Shown: positions 45,301-53,892, counted from the first letter of the stretch. The stretch is 64,000 bases of DNA from Palsa-504 sp963767565 (GCA_963767565.1 CAVYEG010000006.1:744001-808000), one strand, 5' to 3'. Numbers and translations are program-made. Notes: generated by a model not told the origin, from the letters alone.

Positions 45301-47058
45301 TTACGGCGCCGCCAGAGCCAGGCCGAGCGCGACCGCGTAGCGGTGGCCGAGCGGCTCGCCGCCGCGGACCTTGAGGTGGTCGCCGACATGCCCGCGGCCG
45401 ACGGCCGTGTCCGCGGGCAGCGAGCGCGCGATCACGCCGAGCAGTTCCTCATCACCGGCCGGTCCGCCGACGACCAGGACCTGCCGGGCGTGGGGCCCGA
45501 GCGCCCGCATGGCCCGCTGGAAGCTCGCCGCCAGCACGGCCTGCTTGAGCCGCAGCCTGATGGCCCGCCACTCCCCTGGGCCGTGGCGGCGGTCGAACGG
45601 CAGCAGACCGCCTGGCCCCTCGACCACGAGCATCCCGGCCGCCGAGGCGGGCGCGCTGACGGCCAGGAAACCGCGGCTGCCATCCTCCGCCTCGAACCGC
45701 TGCCCGCCGTCCACCCGCAGGCAGGGGCCGCGCTTGACCCAGTCGGCCGCCGCGCGCGGTATGCCGAGCGTCTCCGCCACCGCGGCGGTGAGCAGGTCAC
45801 CCGCCCCGGCGGCCACTACGTCGGCCCCGGCGGCGATCACGTCGATGGTGCCCGCCCCCAGGTCCGCCACCACCGCGTCGGGCCGGGCCCCGGGAGTGGT
45901 CAGCGCGCCCAGCCGGGCCGCGGCCGGCTCGGTGACCGGGACGCGTACCGGAACGGCCAGCAGCTCGCTGAGCAGTTCGGCGGGCGGGATAGCCTGGGGC
46001 CCCGCGCCGCGGCCGAGGGAGGCGACCAGCACGGCCCGGCCGGTGCTGCCCTGCCGGGCCGTGGCCGCTTCGGCCGCGGCGGCCAGGTCCACGGCGAACA
46101 GGTCATCCACCGCCTTCTCGCCCGAGCCGGTGCCGAGCACCCGGACCGCACCGACCGGCCAGGCGGCGACCTGCGTGCAGGCGGCTCGCAGCGGGATCCG
46201 GCGGCCATCCGCCGTCTGGACCCATGGCTCGTCCGGGCCGGCCTCGGCCAGCCCGCCGATCTCGGGCAGCAGCCCGGCGACGGCGTTGGAGTGGTCGGCC
46301 AGGGCCCGGCTCACCGTCACGGCGTCCCCGGCCTCGGCCTCGCCCAGGCCGAGCCGGGCGCCGAGCGCGACCGGGTCGGTCAGCAGGTTCAGCGCGTGGC
46401 CGGGCGGTCGCACCTCTACCGCGAGCAGCTGGCACGCCGCCGCTGCTTCGGCGTCCACCTGGTCGATGACGGGCAGGTCAGCGGGCAGCCGGTTGGCGAC
46501 CAGGACACCCTCGTCACCCGCCACCAGTACCGCCCCGACCGCCGTGCCGGCCGCCATCAGGTCCCGCAGCCGGGCCGCGGCCTGGTCGTACCGCATCCCG
46601 GCCGGGACCACCGCCACCAGCGGAAGGCCGGAAGGCTGGTCCGCGGCCGTCAAGCCTGGAGCGGACCGGGCGGCGGCGGGCATATCCGCCGCGGGCATAT
46701 CCGCCGCGGGCGGGGCCGCGGCGGTCAGCAGCAGGGGCGGGCCGACGCAGGTCCCGGTGCCGCCCGGCGTGGAGACGCCCGCGGCCAGTACCCGCAGCCG
46801 CCCGCTGGGCGGAGCCGCGTCGGGGACGGTCACCACCGAGGTGTCCACGGCGCGCAGCGGGGCGATCCTGGCCTCGGTGACCGTGCACCCGGCCTGCCGC
46901 TCGATCCGCCGGACCAGCGCCGCCGCGCCGCGCACCGAGTCTGGCGATCCCTTACGGCCCCGGGTCGGCACCCGTCCCGCGCCGAGGATCTCCTGGCCGG
47001 CCAGCAGCACGACCTCGGTCGTGGCGTTGCCCACGTCCACCCCGGCGATCACCGTCAC
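45301..47058 (-). CDS. Diol/glycerol dehydratase reactivase, large subunit
   Basis: 585 residues, actin-like ATPase fold. It starts 'VIAGVDVGNATTEVVLLAGQ' (phosphate-1 loop) and has 'AVVADLGAGTIDVIAAG' (phosphate-2), with the DdrA/PduG-type swivelling domain in the middle. It exchanges damaged B12 on the dehydratase using ATP. A degenerate Ala/Pro-rich insert (about residues 112-135) is unusual. The small reactivase subunit is not seen in the window. GTG start with GAGGAG nine bases upstream. Last gene of the microcompartment operon. Confidence 0.88.
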   Translation of the reverse strand: MTVIAGVDVGNATTEVVLLAGQEILGAGRVPTRGRKGSPDSVRGAAALVRRIERQAGCTVTEARIAPLRAVDTSVVTVPDAAPPSGRLRVLAAGVSTPGGTGTCVGPPLLLTAAAPPAADMPAADMPAAARSAPGLTAADQPSGLPLVAVVPAGMRYDQAAARLRDLMAAGTAVGAVLVAGDEGVLVANRLPADLPVIDQVDAEAAAACQLLAVEVRPPGHALNLLTDPVALGARLGLGEAEAGDAVTVSRALADHSNAVAGLLPEIGGLAEAGPDEPWVQTADGRRIPLRAACTQVAAWPVGAVRVLGTGSGEKAVDDLFAVDLAAAAEAATARQGSTGRAVLVASLGRGAGPQAIPPAELLSELLAVPVRVPVTEPAAARLGALTTPGARPDAVVADLGAGTIDVIAAGADVVAAGAGDLLTAAVAETLGIPRAAADWVKRGPCLRVDGGQRFEAEDGSRGFLAVSAPASAAGMLVVEGPGGLLPFDRRHGPGEWRAIRLRLKQAVLAASFQRAMRALGPHARQVLVVGGPAGDEELLGVIARSLPADTAVGRGHVGDHLKVRGGEPLGHRYAVALGLALAAP

Positions 47059-47100
47059 CGGAAGGCTCTCCTCACCGGCCCGCCCGCCCGCAGCCCCGGC

Positions 47101-47194
47101 TCACGCGGTGCATCCCGGGCCGAGCACCGACGCTGCTGCAGGTCACGCGGTGCATCCTGGGCCGAGCACCGACGCCGCTGCGGGTCACGCGGTC
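47101..47194. repeat. 42-bp tandem repeat at the 3' end of the small-subunit gene
   Basis: Two nearly identical 42-bp units (47101-47142 and 47143-47184) plus the first 9-10 bases of a third (TCACGCGGT). The third, partial unit carries the stop codon of the dehydratase small subunit. The units differ at three positions. Each unit is 14 codons long and carries the same TGA context. Confidence 0.85.
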
Positions 47195-47586
47195 AGCCCG
47201 CGCCGGGCGTAGACCTCGGCTGCCTCCGCGACCAGTGCCGCGCAGCGCGCCAGCCCCCGCGCGGCCAGCGACTCGGCCAGCGCGGTCAGCTCCGCGGCCG
47301 TGGACCGGCCCGGCCGCAGCGCCTCGTAGATGGCCAGCACCTCCTCGTCGGGCAGCCCGGTCAGCTCCGCGGCGCGGCGCAGGTTGTCAGCCAGCTGCGG
47401 GTTCCCGTGCTGCTCGGCGATGACCGCCTGCCGCTCCAGCGTCTCCGGGTGGATCCGCAGGTCGGCCAGCCCGACCTCACCCGCCCGCACCGCCTCCACC
47501 GTCAGGCTCTCGACCGGCTTCCCCGACAGCGCCCGGACGCCGGCGCTCACGCCAGCCCCGCTGATCACGTCAGTCTCGTCAGTCAC
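47185..47586 (-). CDS. Diol dehydratase small (gamma) subunit
   Basis: 133 residues. PduE-like blocks are clear: 'GKPVESLTVEAVRAGEVGLA', 'DLRIHPETLERQAVIAE', and the conserved 'EEVLAIYEALRPGRST'. It completes the alpha/beta/gamma diol dehydratase with the fused subunit encoded upstream. The N-terminal 20 residues are not a clear shell-targeting helix. GTG start; 127 bases from the preceding gene, a gap holding two palindromes. Confidence 0.88.
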   Translation of the reverse strand: MTDETDVISGAGVSAGVRALSGKPVESLTVEAVRAGEVGLADLRIHPETLERQAVIAEQHGNPQLADNLRRAAELTGLPDEEVLAIYEALRPGRSTAAELTALAESLAARGLARCAALVAEAAEVYARRGLTA

Positions 47587-47616
47587 GCCAACCGCCGATC
47601 CGCAGCCGTGGGCCTA

Positions 47617-47672
47617 CAACACCGATGGACCATCGGTGTCGCCCTGACGACAGCGATGGACCATCGGTGTCG
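47617..47672. promoter_or_regulatory. Pair of near-perfect palindromes between dehydratase subunit genes
   Basis: Site 1 (47619-47639) has arms ACACCGATGG and CCATCGGTGT around one base. Site 2 (47650-47670) has arms ACAGCGATGG and CCATCGGTGT, one mismatch. The centres are 31 bp apart, three helical turns. The spacing suggests a DNA-binding dimer-of-dimers; as RNA each could form a 9-bp hairpin. The GntR protein of this operon is a candidate binder, by inference. Confidence 0.55.
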
Positions 47673-47713
47673 TGACGGGCCGGCCTGGGCCGGGCAGGGG
47701 CGGTAGCGTGGCG

Positions 47714-49984
47714 TCACTTCAGTCCCTCCAGTGACAGCTCTTCGGAGGGCGCGGCGGGATCCATCCGGCGGCGTTCCAGTTCCATCAGGGCGATGACCGT
47801 GGTGTGGTAGCGAGCCTCGATCGCCTCGTCGGAGTAGGGGTTGCGGGCCGGGTCGGGGGTACCGCCCTTGGCGTGCCGGGCGGCGTTGGCGCCGAGCAGC
47901 CGGTACAGCTCCAAAGTGACGCTGGGAGCGACCGAGTACAGCTCCAGGTTGGCCAGCGGGGCCAGGTCCCGGCGGTGGATCAGGGCCGTGCCCTTGCCCT
48001 GCAAGCCGATGCCGATGCCCGAGCCGGCCAGCCGGGCCGCGGCCAGGCCGATCCGGCCCAGGTCCACCGAGTCGCTGAACCTGACCACCCGCCCGGCGCA
48101 GCCTTCCTCCTCCAGGCCGGCCAGCATCTCGCGCAGCACGTCGGTCACGGCCAGCCCGGACAGGCACTGCCACACGTCCCGGCCGACTGCGGGCGAGACG
48201 CCGATCACCACGTCGCGGGGACCGAGCCCGGGCCGGGCCGGGCCGGCCGGGGCGAGCAGCGGGACCGCAGCGCGGGCCTGCACCGCCCGCAGGTCGTCCA
48301 CGCCCCTGGCCTGCCTGATCGCGTCGATCTCGCGCTGGCGTGCGGGCGAGGGCGCGTACCCGGTGCCGGGGCCGGCGTAGTCGTTCGGGTCGGTGACCAG
48401 CGACAGCACTCTGAGCTGCTCGTCGAAGATGGCCGACGTCTGCAGGTAGTCCCCGGACAGCCTGGCGCGGACGAAGGCCACGGCCCGTTCGGCCGCCTCG
48501 AAATAGCCGCATTCGTCCAGGGCAGCCACGATGTCCACCACCGTCAGCCCGCGCTGGCGGATGGCATGCGCGGCCGACAGCACGGCCAGGGTGTCGGTCT
48601 CCCCCAGGTCCTTCGACCCGGCCGCGTCCACGGCCAGTTCGACGTGCTGGTCGGTGAAGTCGGCCAGGCCGAGGTGCGCGTAGACGGCCCGGCAGGCCTG
48701 GGCTGCCTCGCGGCGCAGCTCGCCGATCCGGGCCGGGGCCACCGTGCGCAGCCCGCCGTCGACGCCCCAGTCCCGCTGCATGGCCAGGAAGTCGTCGATG
48801 TCCTCGGCGTTGAAGTTACTGGGGCCGAACATGTTGTCGTAGCGCTGGATGGACCCGAACCCGCTGAACGCGAAGTCCGAGCCGGCCAGCACGATCGGCA
48901 GCGTGCGGGAGGTACGGCGCATGTCCGACTCGCTCATCAGCGCGTCGTTGCCCGAGCAGGACTCCAGGTTGCGCATCATGACCATGACGTTCTCGGCCAT
49001 CAGCTCGCGCAGCCCGGACGGCACGGCGGCCGCCACAGAAGCGCCGTCGATGCCGCCGTTCTGCACGCCCTGGGCGCCGATGGCCCGGGCCAGGGCCACG
49101 CAGCGCGCCTCCAGGTACAGCATCGACTGGCCGCGCGCGCCGGCCATCAGGACCTCGGCGCCGGCCCCGGACGACACCCGCATCTTCATGCCGCGGGACG
49201 CGTAGGCCGAGGTGAGGAAGGCCTTGGACCAGGGCGTGTCGTCGCCGTCGGTGAAGACCTGCTCGGTGCCGTACAAGGACACGGTCTCGGCGTAGGAGGT
49301 CAGGCCGCGCATGCCGAGTTCCAGCTCCAGGGCCTCTTCGACCGAGCACTGGATGAGCACGCCGTCGGCGCCGAACGCCGCCCCGACCAGGCAGGCGACC
49401 GCGTTGGACGGCGCGTCGGCCAGCACCGGCACGGTGGTCTCGATCTCGCGGAAGCCGAACGCCGCCGCGGTGGCCGCGTCCGCGGCCAGCAGCAGCGGGT
49501 CGTCCAGCCGGTTCGTGACGTGCGCCTGGTTCGACGGCGTCCGCCGGGCCCGCAGCTTGGTCATGGCCATGACCAGCTCGGGCGGGCGGAGCAGGGCCAG
49601 CACCCGGGCCAGCTTGGCCGGGGTGGCGCCCGTGCTCAGCCGGATGATCTCGTGGCGCGGGACGGCGGGGTCGACCAGGCGCCGGGCGAAGTCGACGTCG
49701 GGCACGGCCATCACCTCCGCGGCCACGTCCAGGTCGAGGCCGTGCCGGGCGATGTAGGTGTCGATCGAGTCGAATCCGGCCTCGGGCACGCCGTCCAGCT
49801 CGGTCACCCGACCGTCGCGGACGAGCAGGCTCGGCGACGGGTCGCGCGGCGAGCACAGCGCGGTCAGGCCCAGCTCGGCGTTCTCCACGGCGAAGCCGTC
49901 CAGGTTGACCCGCTGCCGGTCCATGAACCTGACCCGGCCGACGGGCCGGCCGGGGCTGGGCGCTGCGCCGGCTGGCGCGCTCAC
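47714..49984 (-). CDS. B12-dependent diol dehydratase, large and medium subunits fused
   Basis: 756 residues. Residues 1-550 match PduC: 'TPSNQAHVTN' with the catalytic His, 'REIETTVPVLAD', 'YGTEQVFTDGDDTPWSK', 'GAQGVQNGGI' and 'DYLQTSAIF'. Residues from about 590 match PduD: 'RDVVIGVSPAVGRDVW', 'VLREMLAGLEEEG' and 'GIGIGLQGKGTALIHRRDL'. The two are joined in one frame with an Ala/Pro-rich linker. It converts 1,2-diols to aldehydes using adenosylcobalamin. The GTG start overlaps the GntR stop (GTGA), so it is translated with the shell operon. No N-terminal targeting helix is apparent. Confidence 0.93.
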   Translation of the reverse strand: MSAPAGAAPSPGRPVGRVRFMDRQRVNLDGFAVENAELGLTALCSPRDPSPSLLVRDGRVTELDGVPEAGFDSIDTYIARHGLDLDVAAEVMAVPDVDFARRLVDPAVPRHEIIRLSTGATPAKLARVLALLRPPELVMAMTKLRARRTPSNQAHVTNRLDDPLLLAADAATAAAFGFREIETTVPVLADAPSNAVACLVGAAFGADGVLIQCSVEEALELELGMRGLTSYAETVSLYGTEQVFTDGDDTPWSKAFLTSAYASRGMKMRVSSGAGAEVLMAGARGQSMLYLEARCVALARAIGAQGVQNGGIDGASVAAAVPSGLRELMAENVMVMMRNLESCSGNDALMSESDMRRTSRTLPIVLAGSDFAFSGFGSIQRYDNMFGPSNFNAEDIDDFLAMQRDWGVDGGLRTVAPARIGELRREAAQACRAVYAHLGLADFTDQHVELAVDAAGSKDLGETDTLAVLSAAHAIRQRGLTVVDIVAALDECGYFEAAERAVAFVRARLSGDYLQTSAIFDEQLRVLSLVTDPNDYAGPGTGYAPSPARQREIDAIRQARGVDDLRAVQARAAVPLLAPAGPARPGLGPRDVVIGVSPAVGRDVWQCLSGLAVTDVLREMLAGLEEEGCAGRVVRFSDSVDLGRIGLAAARLAGSGIGIGLQGKGTALIHRRDLAPLANLELYSVAPSVTLELYRLLGANAARHAKGGTPDPARNPYSDEAIEARYHTTVIALMELERRRMDPAAPSEELSLEGLK

Positions 49985-50787
49985 CGCGACGCCGCCTGGG
50001 TGCGCAGCTCGACGACCCGGGCCCGGCTGGGCACGGCGCGGGAGCTGCCGGCCCCGGAACCTTCGGTGCGGACCACGATCCGGGTGCGGTCGGCCCGGAA
50101 CAGGTCGCGGGAGAACTCGATCGGCTCGCCGTCGGCGTCGGCGGCCGTCCTGGTGATGGCCATCAGCGGCGCGCCCGGCTCGACATCCAGGATGGCCGCC
50201 TCATCCGGCGAGGCCAGGACCACCTCGATCCGCTCGGTCGCGTCGTGCGGCCTGGTGCCGAAGTGCTCCTCGATCAGCTCGTAGACCGAACCGCCCAGCG
50301 GCAGCTCGAGCAGGCCGGGGAAGCGCTTGGCCGGGAGCTTGGCACGTTCGAGCGAGAACGGGATGCCGTCCGCGAGCCGGATCCGGACCAGGTCCACGAC
50401 CAGGTCGCCGGGCCGGGCCCGCAGCGCCTGGGCCGTGACGTCGTCGGCCGGGGCCAGCCGGGCGGACAGGACCCGCGTCCCGGCCACCACGCCCTGGCTG
50501 CGCAGCAGCGCGGGCACCCCGACGATCCGGGACAGGTCCCGCTCGATCTTGCCCTTGGCCACGAAGGTCCCGCCGCCCCGGCCTGGCACCCGGCGGACCA
50601 GGCCGCCTTCCTCCAGGACGGCGAGCGCCTGGCGGAGCGTGGCCCGGCTGACCCCGAACTCGGCGGCCAGAGCCCGCTCGGCGCCGAGGCGCTGGCCGGG
50701 CCGCAGCTGCCCGCTGCCGATCTGCTCGGCCAGGGTCCGCCGGACCTCGTCAGGCGTCCGGCCGACGGCGACGGGGACCGCGCTCAT
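49981..50787 (-). CDS. GntR/HutC family regulator of the microcompartment operon
   Basis: 268 residues. The winged helix occupies residues 10-75 ('GVSRATLRQALAVLEEGGLV' and the wing 'RVPGRGGGTFVAKG'). A UTRA ligand-binding domain follows ('ERAKLPAKRFPGLLELPLGG', 'APLMAITRTAAD'). UTRA regulators usually respond to a pathway substrate. It lies inside the operon, seven bases after the SDR gene and overlapping the dehydratase gene. Confidence 0.9.
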   Translation of the reverse strand: MSAVPVAVGRTPDEVRRTLAEQIGSGQLRPGQRLGAERALAAEFGVSRATLRQALAVLEEGGLVRRVPGRGGGTFVAKGKIERDLSRIVGVPALLRSQGVVAGTRVLSARLAPADDVTAQALRARPGDLVVDLVRIRLADGIPFSLERAKLPAKRFPGLLELPLGGSVYELIEEHFGTRPHDATERIEVVLASPDEAAILDVEPGAPLMAITRTAADADGEPIEFSRDLFRADRTRIVVRTEGSGAGSSRAVPSRARVVELRTQAASR

Positions 50788-50794
50788 CGTGTCA

Positions 50795-51589
50795 TCATCC
50801 GGCCGCCTCGGCCGCGGCGATCGCCTGGAGCGTCTCGGGGAGCACCTGGCCGCCGTCGACCACGATCGTCTGCCCGGTGATGTAGCCGGCCTCCTCGCAG
50901 GCCAGGAACAGCGCCGTGTAGCCGATCTCGTCGACCGTGCCCAGCCGCCGCAGCGGGATCGAGGACGCCATCTTGGCCGCGTAGTCTTCGCCGAGCTCGG
51001 CCAGGCCCTCGGTGACGATGTTGCCCGGCAGTATGGCGTTGACCGTGACGCGCCTGGGGGCCAGCTCGATGGCCGCGGTGCGCATGAAGCCGAGCTGCCC
51101 GGCCTTGCTGGCGCCGTAGGCGGTCCAGCCCGGGTAGCCGGTGATCGGCCCGGTGATCGAGGAGGTCAGGATGACGCGGCCGCGGCCGGACCGGGCCAGC
51201 TCGGTCAGGCAGGCCTGGACCGAGAACGCCGTGCCCTTCAGGTTGACCCCGAGGACCTGGTCCAGGACCTCCTCGGTCATGTCCGCGAGCCGACTGTCGG
51301 GGAACACCCCGGCGTTGGCGCACAGGACGTCGATCCCGCCCAGCCGTTCGGTGGCGATCGCGGCCACTCGCCGGCAGTCCTCCCGGCTGGACACGTCGGC
51401 CTGGATGAACGAGACCTCGCCCCCGGCCTCGGCGCTGAGTTCCTCGGCGGCGGCCCGGGCCACGTCGGAGTCCCGGCCGGTGATCAGCACCCGGGCCCCG
51501 TTTCGGGCGAACACGCTGGCGATGCCCTTGCCGATGCCGCGGGTGCCGCCGGTTACCACCACGGCCCGGCCGGCGATCGATGTGAACAT
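50795..51589 (-). CDS. Short-chain dehydrogenase, probable aminopropanol/aminoacetone oxidoreductase
   Basis: 264 residues, classical SDR. The nucleotide loop is 'VVTGGTRGIGKGIA' (residues 11-24) and 'NAG' is in 'LCANAGVF'. The catalytic Ser/Tyr/Lys lie in 'LTSSITGP' and 'YGASKAGQLGF'. In RMM-type loci an SDR interconverts aminoacetone and 1-amino-2-propanol; this role is inferred from position between the kinase and regulator genes. AAAGGGAG lies five bases before the ATG. Confidence 0.88.
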   Translation of the reverse strand: MFTSIAGRAVVVTGGTRGIGKGIASVFARNGARVLITGRDSDVARAAAEELSAEAGGEVSFIQADVSSREDCRRVAAIATERLGGIDVLCANAGVFPDSRLADMTEEVLDQVLGVNLKGTAFSVQACLTELARSGRGRVILTSSITGPITGYPGWTAYGASKAGQLGFMRTAAIELAPRRVTVNAILPGNIVTEGLAELGEDYAAKMASSIPLRRLGTVDEIGYTALFLACEEAGYITGQTIVVDGGQVLPETLQAIAAAEAAG

Positions 51590-51602
51590 GGCAGCTCCCT
51601 TT

Positions 51603-51633
51603 TCAGTGTGTGCTCAGCTCAGTGTGTGCTCAG
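51603..51633. repeat. 16-bp tandem duplication at the kinase stop codon
   Basis: TCAGTGTGTGCTCAGC occurs twice head to tail. It duplicates the last codons and stop of the kinase gene. Confidence 0.8.
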
Positions 51634-52671
51634 GTATGACTCCGCAAGGTCACAGCTGCCCTGCGTGTATCCGGCGCCGAGCCCGACGGCGATGTCCACG
51701 CCCTGGTGCGAGCCGATCCACGCGACCAGCAGCAGCCGCCGGAACATGATGAACGTCCCGATCTCCGCCTCGTCCTCGGCGGTCAGCGCCGCGGCCCGGC
51801 GGTAGCCGGCCAGCCAGCTGGCGACCAGCCCCGGCACCTCGGGCGAATGCTCGAAGAAGCTCACCGCGGTGCCCAGGTCGTACAGGTACCAGCTGAACCC
51901 GGAGTCGTCGAAGTCGATGACGCTGACCTGGCCGTCGTGTACCAGGAGGTTGGCCAGCCGGGTGTCGGCGTGCACCAGGCCGTAGCGCTCCGGGCCCTGG
52001 CCGAACGCCTCCAGCCGCCTGCGCAGGGTGTCGTCGAGGCGGGTGAGGACCTTGCGTTCGGCCGGGCCGACGCCGATGCCGTCCTGCCAGCGCCCCCACC
52101 GGGCCGCCTCGCCGAACGCCGCGGGGTAGTCCCAGCGGAACCGGGTGAACCATTCGGGGCGCTGCCACTGTTTCGCGTGCCGGTGCATCCGGGCGGTGAT
52201 CTCGCCCAGCTCTTCGAAGCTGCGCCCGGTCAGCTGGCCCTCGGGCTCGACCCCAGGACCGCCCGGTTCGGTGCCGGGCAGGAACTCGAAGCGCACGCAG
52301 TGCCGGACCGCCGCGCCCGGCCCGCCGGCCTCGGCCACCGTCACCACCTGCCGGCCGTCGGCGGCGGGCAGCACCCGCGGCGTGCGCACCCCGGCCTCGG
52401 CGCGCAGCGCGTCCATCCAGGCCAGCTCGGAGGCGATCTCCGGCTCGGTGTGGTAGCCGAGCCGGTGCACGCGCAGCACCGAAGGCCCGGCGTCGGGATC
52501 GGACACCAGGAAGGTGGCGTTCTCCGAGACGTTGAGCAGCTGCACGGACGCCCCGGGATGGCCGCCGTAGGCGCGCAGCGCTTCGCGGGCGCACCCGCTG
52601 ACCCGGTCCATGACGTCCCCGCCCGCCGACAGGTCATGCCTGCCCGGGACGCCAGGTGCGGCCCCGCTCAC
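51619..52671 (-). CDS. APH-fold kinase, probable 1-amino-2-propanol kinase
   Basis: 350 residues, aminoglycoside-phosphotransferase fold. The Brenner-type catalytic motif is 'YGLVHADTRLANLLV' and the metal-binding motif is 'VSVIDFDDSGFSWYLYD'. The N-terminal lobe has 'VSENATFLVSD' and 'VLRVHRLGYH'. In the mycobacterial RMM microcompartment the homologous kinase phosphorylates (S)-1-amino-2-propanol for the phospholyase. The match rests on family and identical neighbourhood. It sits directly after the BMC-T gene. Confidence 0.85.
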   Translation of the reverse strand: MSGAAPGVPGRHDLSAGGDVMDRVSGCAREALRAYGGHPGASVQLLNVSENATFLVSDPDAGPSVLRVHRLGYHTEPEIASELAWMDALRAEAGVRTPRVLPAADGRQVVTVAEAGGPGAAVRHCVRFEFLPGTEPGGPGVEPEGQLTGRSFEELGEITARMHRHAKQWQRPEWFTRFRWDYPAAFGEAARWGRWQDGIGVGPAERKVLTRLDDTLRRRLEAFGQGPERYGLVHADTRLANLLVHDGQVSVIDFDDSGFSWYLYDLGTAVSFFEHSPEVPGLVASWLAGYRRAAALTAEDEAEIGTFIMFRRLLLVAWIGSHQGVDIAVGLGAGYTQGSCDLAESYLSTH

Positions 52672-52673
52672 GG

Positions 52674-53354
52674 CTACTGCCCCCGCCCGGTGACCGCGGA
52701 CAGGACCTCGGTGATCTCCGCCTGGGCGCGGCGCACCTCGGCGGCCCGGCCGGCCAGGTAGATGCGCCCGGCGGCGCCGATCATCGACACGTCGACCAGC
52801 GTCACGCCCGGCGCGGCCCGCTCGGCCTCGTTGGCGGCGACCGCCGCGAACAGGGCGGGCGTGACCTCGCTCACGCCCAGGGTGTCACCCGGGATGATCA
52901 TGGAGCCGGCCCGGTTCCTGTTAATGATGACCGCGTGCGCGTCGGTCACGTCCTCGATCACGTCCGAGAACAGGATCCGCGGCCGCAGCTGGTCCTTCTC
53001 GTCGGCGCCCAGGCCGTCCAGGATGGCCTGCCCGGCCCGGCGCACGTCGTCGAGGTCCTGGCCGTGCACCTCGAGCACGCCGAACTGGCGTTCCACGAGC
53101 AAGATGCCGGGCTCGATCCCGGGCACGGCCCGCAGCGCGAGATCGGTGACCCGCTCGATGGCCAGCGCAGGCGCCCCCTCGACGATCAGCGCGTGCTGCC
53201 CGGCGAACGGCGGGTAGCCCCGGGCCCGGGTCGGGGTGCCCAGGTACGCGGCGAACTGCGGCTGCAGGTCGCGCACGAGCAGGTAAACCCGCAGCTCGGG
53301 CGCTCCGTGGGCGTTGCTCAGCCGGGGCGCCGCGGGGGCCGGCGCGTTAGTCAC
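52674..53354 (-). CDS. Microcompartment shell protein, tandem BMC (BMC-T), second copy
   Basis: 226 residues from a GTG that overlaps the BMC-H stop (GTGACTAA). Two BMC-fold halves are visible: the first ends with 'ILLVERQFGVLEVHGQDLDD', the second has 'INRNRAGSMIIPGDTLGVSE' and 'VDVSMIGAAGRIYLAGRAAE'. It should form pseudohexameric trimers in the shell. It is a paralogue of the other BMC-T gene in this operon. The frame is open upstream but that part is antisense shadow. Confidence 0.9.
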   Translation of the reverse strand: MTNAPAPAAPRLSNAHGAPELRVYLLVRDLQPQFAAYLGTPTRARGYPPFAGQHALIVEGAPALAIERVTDLALRAVPGIEPGILLVERQFGVLEVHGQDLDDVRRAGQAILDGLGADEKDQLRPRILFSDVIEDVTDAHAVIINRNRAGSMIIPGDTLGVSEVTPALFAAVAANEAERAAPGVTLVDVSMIGAAGRIYLAGRAAEVRRAQAEITEVLSAVTGRGQ

Positions 53355-53628
53355 CGCTGATCTTGAAGTGCCTGGCCAGCTCGGGATGCGGTCGCGGAAT
53401 GACGTGCACCGAGACGAGCTCGCCGACGCTGGTGGCGGTCTCCGCGCCGGCCTCGGTGGCGGCCTTGACCGCGCCGACATCGCCGACGATCGTCACCGAG
53501 ACCAGGCCGTCGCCCACCTGCTCGCGGCCGACGATGGTCACGTTGGCCGCCTTGACCATGGCGTCGCCCGCAGCCAGCGCGGCGACGTACCCCTTGGTCT
53601 CGATCAGTCCGATCGCGTTATCCGCCAT
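53347..53628 (-). CDS. Microcompartment hexamer protein (BMC-H)
   Basis: 93 residues, single BMC domain: 'NAIGLIETKGYVAALAAGDA' then 'VKAANVTIVGREQVGDG' and 'VSVTIVGDVGAVKAATEAGA'. Residues around 38-41 (GDG) line the expected hexamer pore. It is the main facet protein. Its ATG has AAAGGA seven bases upstream and overlaps a TGA (TGATG) of the BMC-P gene in another frame. In the frame as given, BMC-P reads straight into it. Confidence 0.95.
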   Translation of the reverse strand: MADNAIGLIETKGYVAALAAGDAMVKAANVTIVGREQVGDGLVSVTIVGDVGAVKAATEAGAETATSVGELVSVHVIPRPHPELARHFKISGD

Positions 53629-53892
53629 CACTGCTTCCTTTCTTCTTGCCGGTGGCTCTGGGTCGATCGAACCGATGACGCGCGCGACCGGCGGCGCCTG
53701 GCCCGCGAACCAGGAGGCCGCAACCGATCCCTGGGCCACCAGCACGCGCTCGCCCACGCCGCTGCCCAGCACGTCGAAGGCGATGAGCCGCTGGCCGGTG
53801 CCTTCGGCCTCTACCTCGAGGAAGGCTCCGCTGGGCAGCTCGGCCAGGCGGCGGGTGGCCCACACGCTTCCGATCACCGTCGCGGTCAGCAT
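53628..53892 (-). CDS. Microcompartment vertex protein (BMC-P, EutN/CcmL family), one-base insertion suspected
   Basis: About 87 residues. 'MLTATVIGSVWATRRLAELP' is the EutN/CcmL start, and 'GQRLIAFDVLGSGVGERVLV' with 'VAASWFAG' complete the pentamer fold. The ATG overlaps the preceding stop (TGATG). The span from start to the next TGATG is 265 bases, one more than a multiple of three. One extra base near 53,640-53,660 would explain why no stop appears before BMC-H. Read literally, the frame is an 181-residue BMC-P/BMC-H fusion. Confidence 0.85.

Noticed and set aside
49984..51600. Possible cobalamin riboswitch ahead of the dehydratase genes
   Set aside because: The dehydratase gene overlaps gntR with no untranslated leader, and I found no B12-box-like segment in the other gaps of the locus.
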